A stretch of DNA of 64,000 bases from Diospyros lotus (GCF_014633365.1 NC_068351.1:8686907-8750906); one strand, 5' to 3'; counted from the stretch's first letter, positions 44,233 to 55,880 are shown. The notes: generated by a model not told the origin, from the letters alone. Translations and numbers: made by a program.

Positions 44233-44901
44233 TTATAGGCTTCCCTGGGCATTTTCAAGCAGAAAGAAGAAAGAGGTTGAGTCATCAAGGAAAAAGAGCA
44301 GCTCGAGGTTATCATCGAAGTGCTAAGGAAGGACAAGAAAAAGCTAGAGAAGAATCTAGCTTTCTTCACCAATGAATCCAAGAAGTACTAGAGCAGGGTT
44401 GAGAGCATGGAAGATCGGGTGAGGGAGGCTGGGAGAGCTAAACGAGAGGCCGAGGAAGAACTAGCCCGGGATAAGATGATGTATGAATCGGTCTTTTCCA
44501 AGGCCACTTCGAAGCTGAAAAATGCTAAGGCAGAGCTGGCTACAACACAAGGTGATTTGGAGTTGGCCCAGCAACGAGTTAAAGTAGCAGAAAATGAGGT
44601 TAAGCAATTGAAGGTCGACGTCGAGGTTTGGGTCGCAAAGGAACGCGAGGAGGTTGAGTCTGACATTTGCAGTGCATTTGTTTTCACTCTATGGAAAGCC
44701 CATCTAGATCTCGACTTTTCCTGCTTCTGCAAGGAAGCGGTGGAGATGGTGAAGAAATATGATACCGATGCTACGGACTCCCGAGTCATCGCTGCCTCGC
44801 CCAAGCCCAATCAGACCATGGTCGACCTTTTTACTAAAGATGTAGGTAATCTTGCTCCCCAAGATGTAGTAGCTCCGAGCTCAACTTCTCTTGGCCATTA
44901 G
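44233..44901 (+). pseudogene. Tat antisense ORF, last exon (coiled coil)
   Basis: After 'cttatag' the frame reads 'ASLGIFKQKEER', with a stop soon after and another near 44390. An open stretch from 44407 follows: a long K/E/A-rich coiled coil ('EAGRAKREAEEELARDKMMY') and a C-terminal part 'FCKEAVEMVKKYDTDATDS', ending TAG at 44899-44901. It matches the C-terminal half of the Tat extra ORF in layout. Confidence 0.78.
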
Positions 44902-45651
44902 AGTTCCTTATTTTTCTTGCTCTATTCTTGTACTTGGATTTTGAAAGCAATACACTTTTCTCATTCAACTGAGTTTTTGCTTCTTTATCATTTGTTGCAA
45001 ACTGAAGCCGAACACAAGAATGAACTTAAATTTAGTTAATTCAAGAACACCTTTAGCTCGCACCTGATAAATCTCGAAACTAATCAACTTTAGATAATAT
45101 GTTGAGTAAGATTTCATTAGTTCAAATCGTACGTCCAGTAGGTCGTGATCATAAGATTAAATATAAGCTAACATACGGTAGTGAAATTAAATTGCATTTT
45201 ACCATTAAGCTATACGTCCAGGTAGATTGTAATTCGATCCCAACTAACGTACCATGACTTTCAAGGGCTTAGCGAGGTCAAGATGAACACCCAAGTAAGT
45301 CGCATTCCATGACTTCTGTCAAGATGAGAGGGTCTCAGCTGGTGAACCATGACTCATAAGTTTTTAGCCAAGGTGGTGGCTTAACAGGTGCCAAACCATG
45401 ACACTACGGTCAAGATGAATGGGCTCTAGTTCGTAGACCATAAAGGTTAAGATGAATGCTCAAATAAGCCACAAACCATGGCATGTAAGCCAAGTTGAAT
45501 GGGTCCCGACTCACATATCCTAGCCTTTTAACCCCGAATTAGAATTATTTCTTGCCACTTAACATTTAACGAAAAGTGAAAATAATAAGTGTTGACAGCA
45601 ATGATAATAAATTCAATTCATTAACGGAGTAATGTTAACATAAACAGAACA
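44902..45651. other. Spacer between antisense ORF and pol, with degenerate repeats
   Basis: No gene is visible. Between about 45240 and 45520 a degenerate unit of about 55-65 bp recurs, containing 'ccatgac' and 'caagatgaa.g'. It lies where sense and antisense transcripts would converge. Confidence 0.5.
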
Positions 45652-46830
45652 TCAGTCAAAAATCATGCAAAGAAAAGATGTTGCTTCTCGAAAATATGGT
45701 CTAAGATGCTCTGCATTCCAAGCTCGCAGGAGAATAACTTCATTCATATCTGCCAGGTGATATGCTCTGTTGCCTAGGTTTTCTTTGATAATATATGGGC
45801 CTTCCCAATTCAGGCCTAGTGCCTCGCCGCTGACCTTTTGAGCTCTCGGAAGAATAAGGCGCAGCATGAGATCACCGACATTACAGCACCGAACTTGAAC
45901 TTTTCGATTGTAATACCTTGCGATTTGCTATTGATAGATAACCACCCTCATGCGAGCTAACTCCCTTGCTTCATCGAGCAAACCAAGGTTTGCGGCCAGT
46001 AACTGGTTGTTGTCCTCGAGGTTAAAAGTGGCTCTTCGTTGATTGATCACCTCATTTTTCGCAAGAATCATAGCCTCAAATCCATAGACCATAGAGAAAG
46101 GAGTTTCTCCCGTGGTGGTCCAAGTTGTTGTTCGATAAGCCCAAAGTACCGTTTGTAGTTCATCCACCTAGGCTCCCTTCCTGTCTTTTAGCTTTGTCTT
46201 CAAAATATGCTTGATTATCTTGTTGATAGCTTCGACTTGGCCGTTAGCCTGGGGATGATCCACGATCGAAAAACTCTTCTGGATCCCTAATGATTCGCAG
46301 AATTGGACAAACTGCTTGCTGGTGAATTGGGTTCCATTGTCTGTGACTATCTGTTGGGGAACCCCGAATCTGCAAATAATGTTACTCCAAACAAAATTCT
46401 CTACTTTTGTTGTGGATATCAGTGTGAGCTCCTTCACTTCAACCCATTTGGTGAAATAATCAACTACTACTATAACGTGCTTGCATCCACAGCGAGCTGT
46501 TAAGAATGGGCCAATCAGATCCATGCCCTAAATGGTGAAGGGCCACGGGCTGCTCATCTGCTGCAAATAGGCTGGTGGAGCTCTTGGGATCTTTACGAAC
46601 CTTTGGAATGTGTCACATCTCTTTACTAGGTTCATAGCGTCTTGCTTCATCATAGGCCAATAGAAGCCCTGGCGAAGTGCCTTTTGAGCTAAGGACAACC
46701 CCTAGTGTGGTTTCCACAGTGACATGCATGGATTTCCTTAAGTACCGTCTAGCAATCGGGGTCATCGAGGCATCTTAACAACAAGGTGTGAACCCTCTTT
46801 TGTACAACACATCATCATAAAGACAGTATC
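45652..46830 (-). pseudogene. Tat integrase
   Basis: On the minus strand: the zinc-binding N-terminal part (about 46830-46560), then the core with 'MDLIGPFL', 'DYFTKWVE' and 'VTDNGTQFTS' (the first and second catalytic D) and 'QANGQVEAINKIIKH' (E). It continues with 'LWAYRTTTWTTTGETPF' and the C-terminal barrel 'NWEGPYIIKENLGNRAYHL'. Stops occur at about 46528 and 46165, and a gap between 45928 and 45867 carries a frame break. Integrase inserts the cDNA into chromosomes; this copy cannot be made intact. Confidence 0.9.
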
Positions 46831-47390
46831 TGGACGCCCGAGCTCGCACACGACGCGCCTCTATTCTGTCACCTGGTAACTTTACTTCTTGTAGATAATC
46901 GATAATGGGTTCCATCCACGACCCTAGGGCTATTATAAAAACTAAAACTTCACCTTGACCCTTCATGCTTGGCGTTGCTAGGAACTCCACCAGTATGGTT
47001 GCTAAGGAGTCCGCATCTTGAGCTAAAGCCAAATGAGCTAGAGCGTCGGCATGAGAATTCTGGTTCCTCGGCACCTGGCTTACTTTGCATGCCTCAAACG
47101 TGTGCATTAAATCCCTAACTCTTTGGAGGTAGGGCACCATCTTCGAGCCTTTTGCCTGATATTCACCTCATATTTGACATACCATGAGTTGAGAATCATT
47201 AAAGACCGTTAGCCTTTCTTCCTTTACTTCCCTTTCTAGGCGTAGCCCTGCCAACAATGCCTCATACTCTGCTCCATTGTTGGTCGCTTTAAATCCGAAC
47301 CTCAACGAGTATGGGATCTTGTGCCCCTCCGGGCTTATCAAGAGCACCCCAGCTCCAGCTCCATGCTCACTGGAAGATCCATCCACATAT
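46831..47390 (-). pseudogene. Tat second (archaeal-type) RNase H
   Basis: The minus-strand frame 47386-47168 reads 'DGSSSEHGAGAGVLL' (first catalytic D), 'NNGAEYEALLAGL' (E) and 'FNDSQLMVCQI' (D). After a stop near 47166 the domain goes on with 'VPYLQRVRDLMHTF' and 'VPRNQNSHADALAHLA' (last D). The whole active-site set is visible. A second RNase H after the normal one is the mark of the Tat lineage. Confidence 0.88.
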
Positions 47391-47539
47391 AACTCCTAGA
47401 TCGGACTCTCTGAAGACTCAGGCTCTTTTTCTGATGGCCTTGTGAACTCGACAATTAAATCTGCTAGCACCTGTCCTTTTATGGCTGACCTCGGTTTATA
47501 CTCTATATCGAACTGAGCGAGCTCAATGGCCCACTTGAG

Positions 47540-47780
47540 TAACCGGCTTGATGAGTCGAGTCTTTATAAGACTTATTTTAGCGGATATTTTGTCAGCACA
47601 TCAATCCGATGGGCTTGGAAGTACGAACGTAGCTTCCTCGATGCCACCACTAGGCAGTAGGCAAGCTTCTCCATTAGAGTATATCTGGTTTCCGCATCTA
47701 ACAATCTGTGGCTTACATAATACACCGGATATTTTACTCTGTCTTCTTCTCGCACTAGTGCGACATTGATAGCGTATTAA
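47540..47780 (-). pseudogene. Tat first RNase H
   Basis: The frame 47755-47573 reads 'YPVYYVSHRLLDAETRYTLMEKLAYCLVVASRKL' and 'YFQAHRIDVLTKYPLK', the middle and end of the Ty3-type RNase H. It is bounded by frame changes on both sides. Confidence 0.85.
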
Positions 47781-47890
47781 GACACTCCCAAGTAGGTGAT
47801 CGGCTTCTCTCATTCTTTTGGCTTGGACATAAATGGGGCCTGCCCCATATATTCTTTCAGCTGCTGAAAACCGACCTCACATTCTTCCGT

Positions 47891-48880
47891 TCACTGGAAA
47901 TTTTTGGCCTGCTTCAACATATTAAAGAATGGAATACATTTATCGGAGGCCTTGGAGATAAATCTACTGAGGGCAGTGATTTGGCCGTTAAGGCTCTGCA
48001 CCTCTTTTATCTTGGTTGGCGACCTCATGTCAAGCAGAGCTCGGATCTTTTCTGAGTTTGTCTTGATCCCTCTCTCGTTCACCATGAAGCCTAGGAACTT
48101 CCCAGAAGCTACGCCAAATGTGCACTTGAGTGGATTTAGCTTCATCTGATATTTCCTCAAGATCTGGAACATTTCTTCCAGGTTGCGAACATGGTCGTCA
48201 ACTTGTTGGGACTTCACTAGCATATCATCCACGTAGACCTCCATGGTCCTCCCGATCAGACCCTTGAACATCATGTTATCTAGGCGCTGGTAGGTCGCTC
48301 TGGCATTCTTTAGCCCGAAAGGCATCACCTTATAGTAGTATGACCCTCGATCTATGATAAATAAGGTGTGCTTCTCGTCTTCAGGTTTCATAGGAATTTG
48401 GTTGTACCCTGAGTAAGCGTCCATGAAACTAAGAAGTTGGTGACCGGCCGTTGCATCCACGAGCTAGTCTATTCTGGGCAGAGGAAAACTGTCTTTTGGG
48501 CATACTTTATTCAAATCGATGAAATCCACACAGGTCATCCACTTCTCGTTCTTCTTTTTTACCAGAATCAGATTAGCTACCCAGACCGGGTAATGTGCTT
48601 CTTTCATGAACCCATTCGGCAACAGTTTGTCCACTTCTTCTTTCAGAGCTACATAACGCTCTGCAGTCATAGGCCTTCTCTTTTGACGGACTGGCTTGTA
48701 ATCGAGATCCATGTTGAGCTGGTGTATCATCATATCCGGGTCTATCCACACCATGTCTTCGTGGTTCCAAGCGAACACATCTAGGTTTGCTTTGAGAAAG
48801 TCAATCAGTTGAGTCTTTACTTCAGGAACAAGGTTCCTACCCAGCTTGAGACACTTCTCGACATCCGTGTTATTAACCAC
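47891..48880 (-). pseudogene. Tat reverse transcriptase
   Basis: The N-terminal half (48880-48464) has 'LKANLDVFAWNHEDM', 'KEAHYPVWVANLILVKKK' and 'WMTCVDFIDLNKVCPKDSFPLPRID', then an in-frame TAG. The second half (48460-47891) has 'FMDAYSGYNQI', 'VMPFGLKNARATYQRL', 'MEVYVDDMLVKS' (the YxDD active site) and 'KCTFGVASGKFLGFMVNERG'. All RT blocks are present and in order. One stop separates the halves. Confidence 0.92.
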
Positions 48881-48904
48881 AACATCTTCCAGTTCACCGG
48901 CAAG

Positions 48905-49460
48905 GCCTACATCTCAGTCACAATCCACCTTGCGTGGATCCAGATCGTGACTGACTCCTTTCTTACTCACACCCCGCAAATCACCTCGTGAGACAATGTT
49001 GACTTTCTTTCCTTTAAATCCCATTTTCAACGCCTCTTCGTAACAAGATCTCGCTAAATATTGCTTGCCCCTCATGCATTCAGTCTCGTTCGAAATTGGG
49101 AATTTGGCGATCAATGCTTTGGTCGAGATTACCAGGTTCAATTCGTTCATAATGGGTCTCCCCATGACAACGTTATACGCCGAAGGGCAATCGATGATCA
49201 AGAAGTCCATCATCACAGTAGCTTGGAGATCTGAGTCCCCAATTGTAAGTGGGAGCCTGATGCATCCCGTGGGGGTCACCGCATCTCCAGCCCATTTGGT
49301 GATCCGACATCAAGCCCATTTGGTCGAAACATCCTCTATACATTACATTCACCAAGCTGCATGTGTCAACCATAATCCTTCACACTTCAACGTTTCCAAT
49401 TCGAGCTCAGACCACAAGAGCGTCGTTGTGGGGCTAGTGCACCTCTCTTGTATCTTCTTC
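48905..49460 (-). pseudogene. Tat protease region
   Basis: Minus-strand frames 49373-49173 ('MVDTCSLVNVMYRGCFDQMGL') and 49279-48914 ('FLIIDCPSAYNVVMGRP') together make the Tat protease. The active-site triplet reads D-T-C instead of D-T/S-G, and the two halves lie in different frames. Confidence 0.82.
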
Positions 49461-49499
49461 TGAGAAAACAATGTCACTGGGGGTTACTCTGGCTTTCTT

Positions 49500-51400
49500 T
49501 GATGGCATTCCCTATTCATCATACCAGGCAAGTAGAAGGTGACCGGCCTCCCGTACATAATGTTCATGCGACCTATTAGAGGTTCCTGCAATATGAGGCC
49601 CACCGTGAATAGTGAAGATAGTTCTTACCGTAAGTGCCCTATCCTGCTCGAGAGCTTGGTAAGGTTCAAGTTGGGCTGGATGCTGGGGGTGTTAATCCCT
49701 CGACTGCACCACAAAATCACGCAAACAACCCTTCTTGATCAGTTCTTCAATTGCATCCTTCAATGCCCAACATTCAGAGGTGTTGTGTCCTGCCTCGTTA
49801 TGGTAAGCGTAGAACTTGTCCTGGTTCCTAAATCTATCGGGGGTCCGTATGGGATTAGTCCTCCCGAAATTTTCTTTTCCCTTCTCGGCAGCGAAAATCT
49901 TATCTTGCGTGTCCAATAGAGCACTATAGTGTTTATAGCGACCTTGGTGTGGAGGTCGTTCACTTTTCTGTGCATTCCTTACTTTTTTAGCGACCTGATC
50001 ATTAGGATTTTGGCCCTGGCCTCCTTTATCATGGTCGCCATTGCCCCGCTTCTTACTCTAATTATTGCTCCCATCTCCATCATTTTGGTTGCTGGGCTTC
50101 TTTGAGCCAATGGTTTCCTCCCATCTAATCTCTTTCGCAGCTCGCTCGTAGAACTCACCTAGGTCCCTTACAAGGGACTTATAGATGCTCTCATAGAGCT
50201 TCCTATCTTTTCTAAATCTTGCGGATATCGCAGTCAGAATACTCTCATCTAAAGGGCTCTTGACATTATTAACCTCACGCCTGAACCTCTCTATGTATTC
50301 CTTCAAAGATTCACTGGATCGCTGGAAAACTGTAGCGAGGTGACATGTTGGAGCGAGCTACTTTCGGAGAGACCTGTATTGGTTGATGAACCTTCTCTGG
50401 CACTCTTCCCAGCTACAGATACTGCGGGGGGAAGACCCCTTAACCATGTCCGAGGTATGTCCCCCAGGGTCACAAAGAATACTAGGCATTTAGCTAGCGA
50501 GCTTGAGGTCTGCAGGTCCATCTGGATGTTAAAGGCGTTCAGATGGTCATAGGGGTCATCGTCTCCATTGTACTGAGGGATGTTTGAGACCTTAAATATG
50601 TGGGGCAGAGGCTCTTATTCTGCTTCTCTTTAAAATGGGGTCCTTTCATCGCAGTTTCCCTTCCAATCATGAGCTCCATGTCGTGCCTCCAATTGTCGAA
50701 TCCTTTGCAATAGCTCCTCCAAAGTTGGGTTTCGGTCTAAAGATCATTCGGGTGGAGACCGTCTTTCCCATCTGCTACCTTGATCTGGTGAATAGCGAGC
50801 TCTTGGATGATGTCGTCTCCTATTCCCTAGCGAGTTACAATGAGTGGCGCGATCTAAGCTGGCCCTGGCTGAGCTCTCCCCTAGGCGTGGATCTCCACGT
50901 CGTCGGCTTCCTTCTTGATTCTTGACACGGCGATCTTCGTAATGATTTGCTCTTGTTCTCAGATTTGTGGGGTGCGCCTCCAGCGCCTTTCCCCGAGATT
51001 GCAGTTCTTTCGATCTCCCGAACTGTGAGTTCAAGGAATACGCAGATCCAGCCCGTCGTGAAGTTCCTCTACCTTCTCTTTCATCTGGAACGGACCTTTT
51101 ATCTCAAGGCTATAGGATACCTCCGAGTGGTGCGACGTCCACCCGATTTTGGACGACCTGGATTTGCGCTTGGGACAACATCCTTACCGCGTCCATGAGC
51201 TGCCTGACTGTATTCTCCAGCTCCTCTTGACATTGCTGCCAAGTCGGAGCCACCTCCATCTTTAGAACGAGGGTCATAGACTGACAGGGAACCCATGAGA
51301 GGATTCCTGAGGTGGTTCCAACCAATGGGGGAACAGAAGCAGTTGCAGAGGTCACGACTGTGCCCCTTATAGGTGAGATTTTTGACGATCGACTAGCATG
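49500..51400 (-). pseudogene. Tat gag
   Basis: From the N-terminus on minus: charged and S/R-rich frames (51355-50744), a capsid part in broken frames (50521-50303; the frame 50306-50058 holds 'MKEYIERFRREVNNVKSPLDESILTAIS'), then a zinc-knuckle-like 'YHNEAGHNTSECWALKDAIEELIKKG' (about 49810-49720). The last has the C/H pattern usual in Tat gag. At least four frame breaks are visible. Confidence 0.8.
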
Positions 51401-51496
51401 ATCTTTGGGTTGATTGCCACCACTTCAGAACTTCTCGTGTGTCTCCCCCTTGCCATTGACGTTGATCAGAACGGGCCCTCCTTCTAGTGCAAAAAA

Positions 51497-52128
51497 TGTA
51501 GACGTTCAAAATTGGTTGATCGAGATTCGGCGGCCTGTGCTGATCGAATAACCACAAACACGAGGGGAAGAAAACAATAGCAACATCGACAAACAATACG
51601 CGAGAGTTTTTTACATGGTTCGGCCAGAATGATGCCTAGTCAAAGACCGTCCTCTGATCATTTTGGCAGAGTTACAGTATGTATTTTTTTTTATCATGTC
51701 CGTACCATGGCTTTTGATCCCCTATTTATAATATGAGGTATTGACAATTTACACAAAGTTCAAAATGGTGGGGCCACATCGTGAGGGATAATGTGCCCTT
51801 ATTATCTCCATAAAACAAGGAGTAAGAGCTTCGCACTATGTGGGGACTAGCTTTCCACGGATATGGACAAGTAGACATCAGATCCGGTTATTCTGTTTCA
51901 TTGTCTTCTTTACGAGTTGATCGGGTTGACCGACGAGCTAGAGTCATTGCAAGGAACTCGCTTGCTATCATGATCAGAGCTCGTGCTTTAGCAATTGTGC
52001 GATCTCGTAGAGATGGCTTCGGCCATGGGTCTATTGGGCTTCGAGAGGTTGGGCCTTATCATTGGACAGTTCCCAGCCCATAGTAGTCCCATCAATAGCC
52101 TAAGGCGGTTTAGAAAATGCCTGTAACA
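51497..52128 (-). repeat. 5' LTR of the Tat element
   Basis: The plus-strand ends are TGTAGACGTTC and CCTGTAACA. It aligns with 38746-39367. The TATA box lies at 51723-51730 on the minus strand. The phrase before it on plus ('gatcagaacgggccctcc') is the region just after the 5' LTR, where a primer-binding site should be; I could not assign the tRNA. Confidence 0.92.
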
Positions 52129-53579
52129 ATCATTAACATCAGATATTTGGTATGATGTTATGACAAATAACCACTATATATGTGTCACTATACATTAGAT
52201 TGATGAAGAATGGAAAATTCAAAAAAGAATAATTGGATTCATAGAATTAGTAGAACAACATAGAGGTAATTTAATTGTAAGTAAAATTCGAGATACCAGT
52301 TATAATTACAATATTAGTGATGAAATAATGACAATCTCATTTGATAATGTGAGTAACAATGGCTCTACCATTGAACAACTAAAACACCAACTTTCATTAA
52401 TTTTAGATGGATAATTGTTTCACAATAGATGTGCATGCCATATTTTAAACTTATGTGTACATGATGGTCTACAAATATATAATGAGGCATTAGCTAAAAT
52501 AATGGGTGTTTTGCCTTTAATTTGAAGTAGTGAATCTCGTTCCCAAAAGTGGAAACAACTTGTTAATAGATTTGGCTTACCATATAGAAGATTTCCAACA
52601 GATATTCAAATTAGATGGAATTCAACTTATTTGTTGTTACAAAAAACTAAACCATATAGACAACAACTTGAATTATTTTGGAATAGGGAAATAGTAGAAG
52701 CATATCAACTAAGGGATAGTGATTGGGAACAACTAGATATTATTATATATATATATTAGAAACATTTTATAGTGCAACAAAATCATTTTCTGTTTGTAAA
52801 TATCCTACAACATATATTTTTATTCGTAAAATATTTCCTATTGTTAGTTGTTTTTCAAAACATAGGGATTCAAATATATATGGACAATTTATAGCCCCAT
52901 GAAAAAAAAATAGAAAATATTGCACTAATATACCATTATTATATCTTATGGTAGTTGTGTTAGATCCTACAAAAAAGTGGGAAGGTGTTGAATATTTTTT
53001 GGAGTTTTATGAAATGACTATGGGGGTTGACACACAAGAAATAAAAACAAAAGTTCGAAATTTAATTTTTGAAATGTATAATTTATATGAGTCATGTTTT
53101 GGTAATAAACCAAATAGTGAAAATTATTCTTCACAAAGGAAGTCTAAGGGATTCTTAAAATGGGGGTGGTCCACATACCTCAAATCAAAAAAATCAAAGG
53201 GCGGTCCACAAATATCTAGTGGGTTTAACGAACTTGAATTTTATATAAATAGGATATCTTCATTTTCTGATGACCAAATTAACACATTTGACATTTTGTC
53301 ATAATGACGTCAAAATCAACACACGTATTCGGTGTTGGTCGCCATGGCCCAAGATCTACTAACCGCCAAGTGTCCACAGTGCCATCGGAGTCAGTTTTTT
53401 CTATTGGAAATAGGGTGCTCAACCCAAAGAGATCGAGGTTGCAACATACGACATGAAAAATGTGTATATACTTTAAGGATTGGTTGGATGTTGAATTTGA
53501 TGAACAAGAGATAAATTTGTACGATGAATCTAGTGAATCAAAACATAATGACAGTGCAGGGTCATCCACAACACAGTGA
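52129..53579 (+). pseudogene. hAT transposase, C-terminal half
   Basis: It continues from 38745 after removal of the Tat element: 'LTSDIWYDV' and 'FDNVSNNGSTIEQLKHQL' (catalytic region), 'CACHILNLCVHDGL' (the C-x2-H element of hAT) and 'QIRWNSTYLLLQKTK' (the RW motif). Then come frameshifts, 'VVVLDPTKKWEGVEYF', and the C-terminal dimerisation domain in pieces ('VLVAMAQDLLTA', then 'IEVATYDMKNVY' and 'DEQEINLYDES' in a shifted frame), ending near 53579. There are many stops and frameshifts. Confidence 0.85.
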
Positions 53580-54309
53580 TATTCCCTCTTAAAAGGAATA
53601 AAAACACAATTATTGGTTTGAGTTTTTTTATGCATTTTAATAGTTAATTATTTTCTCATACTTTAGCTTTTATTATTTTTTCTTCAAACTATACTAACTT
53701 AAGCATCGGAGTACCCTCAGGAGCAATCCTGAGGGCAATTCTTTGCAAGTACTTATACTATTTGAAGGAATCAAGGAGGTTGGGCAACACTTAAATATAG
53801 GTTTATTTTTTTAATGTCATTTAATAATCTTTTATTCATTTGCACCTTAATATATATTTGTTATAGAAACCATACTAACTTAAGCATTGGAGTGCCCTCA
53901 GGGGAACCCCGAGAGTAGTTTTTTACAGGTAGTTTTAGCATATGAAGGAATTGGACGCCTTTCAAGGAAAGGAACATTGAAAAATACAAAATCGACAATC
54001 GCTTGTAATTACTTATAAATATATTTTAAAAAATATTTGTTGCATTTGAGAAAAAAATATTAAAAACTTATGTTTAAAAAATTAAAAAAAAATGGCCCAC
54101 AAGCTGGCAGGCCCATGGGCCGGCCCAAACAGCCAGGCCCATGGCTCGACCCGGCCCGCTTTGGCCCATTTATTAAGGGCCACAGGGCCATGTCGGGCTC
54201 CAATTTACATTGCCCCGGCCCGATCTCCCTCTACGGACAAATTCGGCCCAACCCACCAAATGGGTGGGCCAAACAAGAGGCGGGTTGGTCTGGCCATTTG
54301 TCATCTCTA
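53580..54309. other. hAT right interior and subterminal region
   Basis: Two diverged copies of an 'accatactaacttaagcat.ggagt.ccctcaggag' phrase lie at about 53690 and 53870, followed by AT-rich DNA. From 54090 a GGCC-rich subterminal region mirrors the one at 32100-32240. No gene. Confidence 0.6.
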
Positions 54310-54317
54310 ATTGAATG

Positions 54318-54769
54318 GTGTGATAGCTCTCTTAATTAAGAACAATCTTCAATTGTTGTTTTCTTTTGTAGGGCAAACTCAAAACCATCATTTCCAAGTT
54401 TTGGGTTATTGAAGTGAGAATCTTTTAATCCATTTCAGAAGAAGCCAGAGCTTTTGAACCACACATTCATGTTACTTTTTCATTCAGTATCCGAAACATC
54501 GTATTAGATGAACGAACTAGGAAACCTAACGGGGTGAGTCTCTTTAACAACACAGGCAAAGTTTAAATTTTTTTATAATGAAATATAAATCACAAGGACT
54601 ATCTGAACAAAAAGAAAAGTGTATAAATAACACGCCACTAGTGGTGTTTGGATCTGCCAACACTTGGGCCCAAACCGCAGTAGTATCCATTTCCATATGG
54701 TTCTCCTCACTGGCACTTTTCACTCCTCCACTTATTCTTTACTTGGAAGTTGGAACATTGGCACCGGCT
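54318..54769. other. Gap between hAT and MITE
   Basis: No recognisable gene or repeat. The 68-codon frame at 54578-54784 has no family resemblance and runs into the MITE. Confidence 0.4.
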
Positions 54770-54772
54770 TTA

Positions 54773-55574
54773 GAGGTTGTTTGACTTAGCGGTTTGACCG
54801 CTTATAAGTAGCACAAGCAGCGTATAAGTTATGCAGCTTCTAACGGTTAAACGTTTGGTTTGAATAATTAGCTTAAATACTATAAGGCTGAAAAATTGTT
54901 ATAACAACGTTTAGGAGAAGATGGTACCCCCTAGCTTTGGCAAAAAAAGCTCCTAAGTTGATCGAGAAAAATACCATTCTACCCTCAGAAGCTCTCTTCC
55001 CCCATCATCTTCTTCAGGTTCCCTCTCTTCTGCTTCAGATCTGCCGTTGCCGCCGTCGCCTAGTTGAGCCACCGCACCGCACCATCACTGGTCCTTCTTC
55101 CAAATCTAGATCCGCTACCCAGCACCGTCGACCCTCCATCGCTGCCGCCTCTAGCTTCGATTGCCGCCTCTCCTCCCCAATCGACTGCAACTATAAGTGT
55201 ATATATATTGTATATATATATTCATGGTAATATTTTTTAACAACAAAATAAAAGATGTAATATATATTGTAGTAATATATTTTTTAATAAATATGTATAA
55301 TTTATCTAACATTTAGAAATTAATTTATAATTTTTTTATAAAAAATAAAATTTTTATAAATTTTATTTGTATTATTTTGTATCATGTCTATTTTAGTCTT
55401 TTTGTTAAATTTTAACCACTTATCAACATTTACAAATCAAACACATAACTATTAACTGATAGTTTAAAAGTATATTTTTCCAAACACGTTATCAATTTAA
55501 ATACTATACAACTTTTATACTAACAGTTACCTCACTTAAAAGCTCTAATAAAAAACGGTAAGCCAAACAACCTC
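54773..55574. mobile_element. Tourist/PIF-like MITE, 802 bp
   Basis: The left end GAGGTTGTTTGACTTAGCGG and the reversed right end GAGGTTGTTTGGCTTACCG are inverted repeats, with TTA target copies at 54770-54772 and 55575-55577. The subterminal parts are AT-rich. A C-rich core at 54950-55180 gives a pseudo-open frame on plus. No transposase is present. Confidence 0.82.
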
Positions 55575-55687
55575 TTATTCTCCTCAACTCCTTTAAACCG
55601 GTTTCGTCCTCTGTTAAGCAAAGACCACTAATTAAAGACAATTCTCTGAATCCATTTGTATAGACGGCCCAAATAGCAACTTCAAGA

Positions 55688-55880
55688 ACTAGCTCCACTG
55701 CCGATGATGCCACTGTTAGCCACCACAACAATTTCAAAGCAGTGTTAGATCAAGGAAATATGATTCACTTCAAGTCCTCGGCCACTACTTGGGGCGCCCG
55801 CAACGGGACCATCTAGGGCACATAGATGTCAACGGCAACACAGTTCTTTATAGTGCTACTACTATAGTTGAAAGAGTACT
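55688..55880 (+). pseudogene. 5' fragment of a second ankyrin/PGG gene
   Basis: The text 'actgccgatgatgccactgt' and 'tagccaccacaacaatttca' parallels 7987-8022 of the first gene; 'gcagtgttagatcaaggaaa' and 'gtcaacggcaacacagttct' then follow 8023-8036 and 8109-8120. The copy has lost its ATG, carries an indel and a stop (TAG at about 55815), and cannot be followed past 55880. It supports a former tandem cluster of ankyrin genes. Confidence 0.8.

Larger units (their letters stand above)
38746..52128 (-). mobile_element. Tat-lineage Ty3/gypsy retrotransposon with antisense extra ORF
   Basis: LTRs lie at 38746-39367 (622 bp, 3' on this strand) and 51497-52128 (632 bp, 5'). The target copies are GTCAT (38741-38745) and ATCAT (52129-52133), four of five equal. 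On the minus strand the order is gag, protease, RT, RNase H, second RNase H, integrase, then a plus-strand ORF before the 3' LTR. The second RNase H and the antisense ORF are hallmarks of the Tat lineage. All coding parts have stops or frameshifts. It inserted into the hAT transposase gene; the empty site reads straight through as '..RVSLTSDIW'. Confidence 0.92.
32089..54309 (+). mobile_element. Large decayed hAT element carrying two nested elements
   Basis: The left end TAGATATGGCAAACGGGC and the reversed right end TAGAGATGACAAATGGCC are inverted repeats. Both subterminal regions are rich in 'ggcccggccc' and 'ggcccatgggc'. The presumed target copies actgattg (32081-32088) and attgaatg (54310-54317) agree in six of eight bases. 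A BED-finger hAT transposase gene with the right orientation lies between them. Without the nested PIF (3.9 kb) and Tat (13.4 kb) elements it would be about 4.9 kb, a normal autonomous hAT size. Confidence 0.78.
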
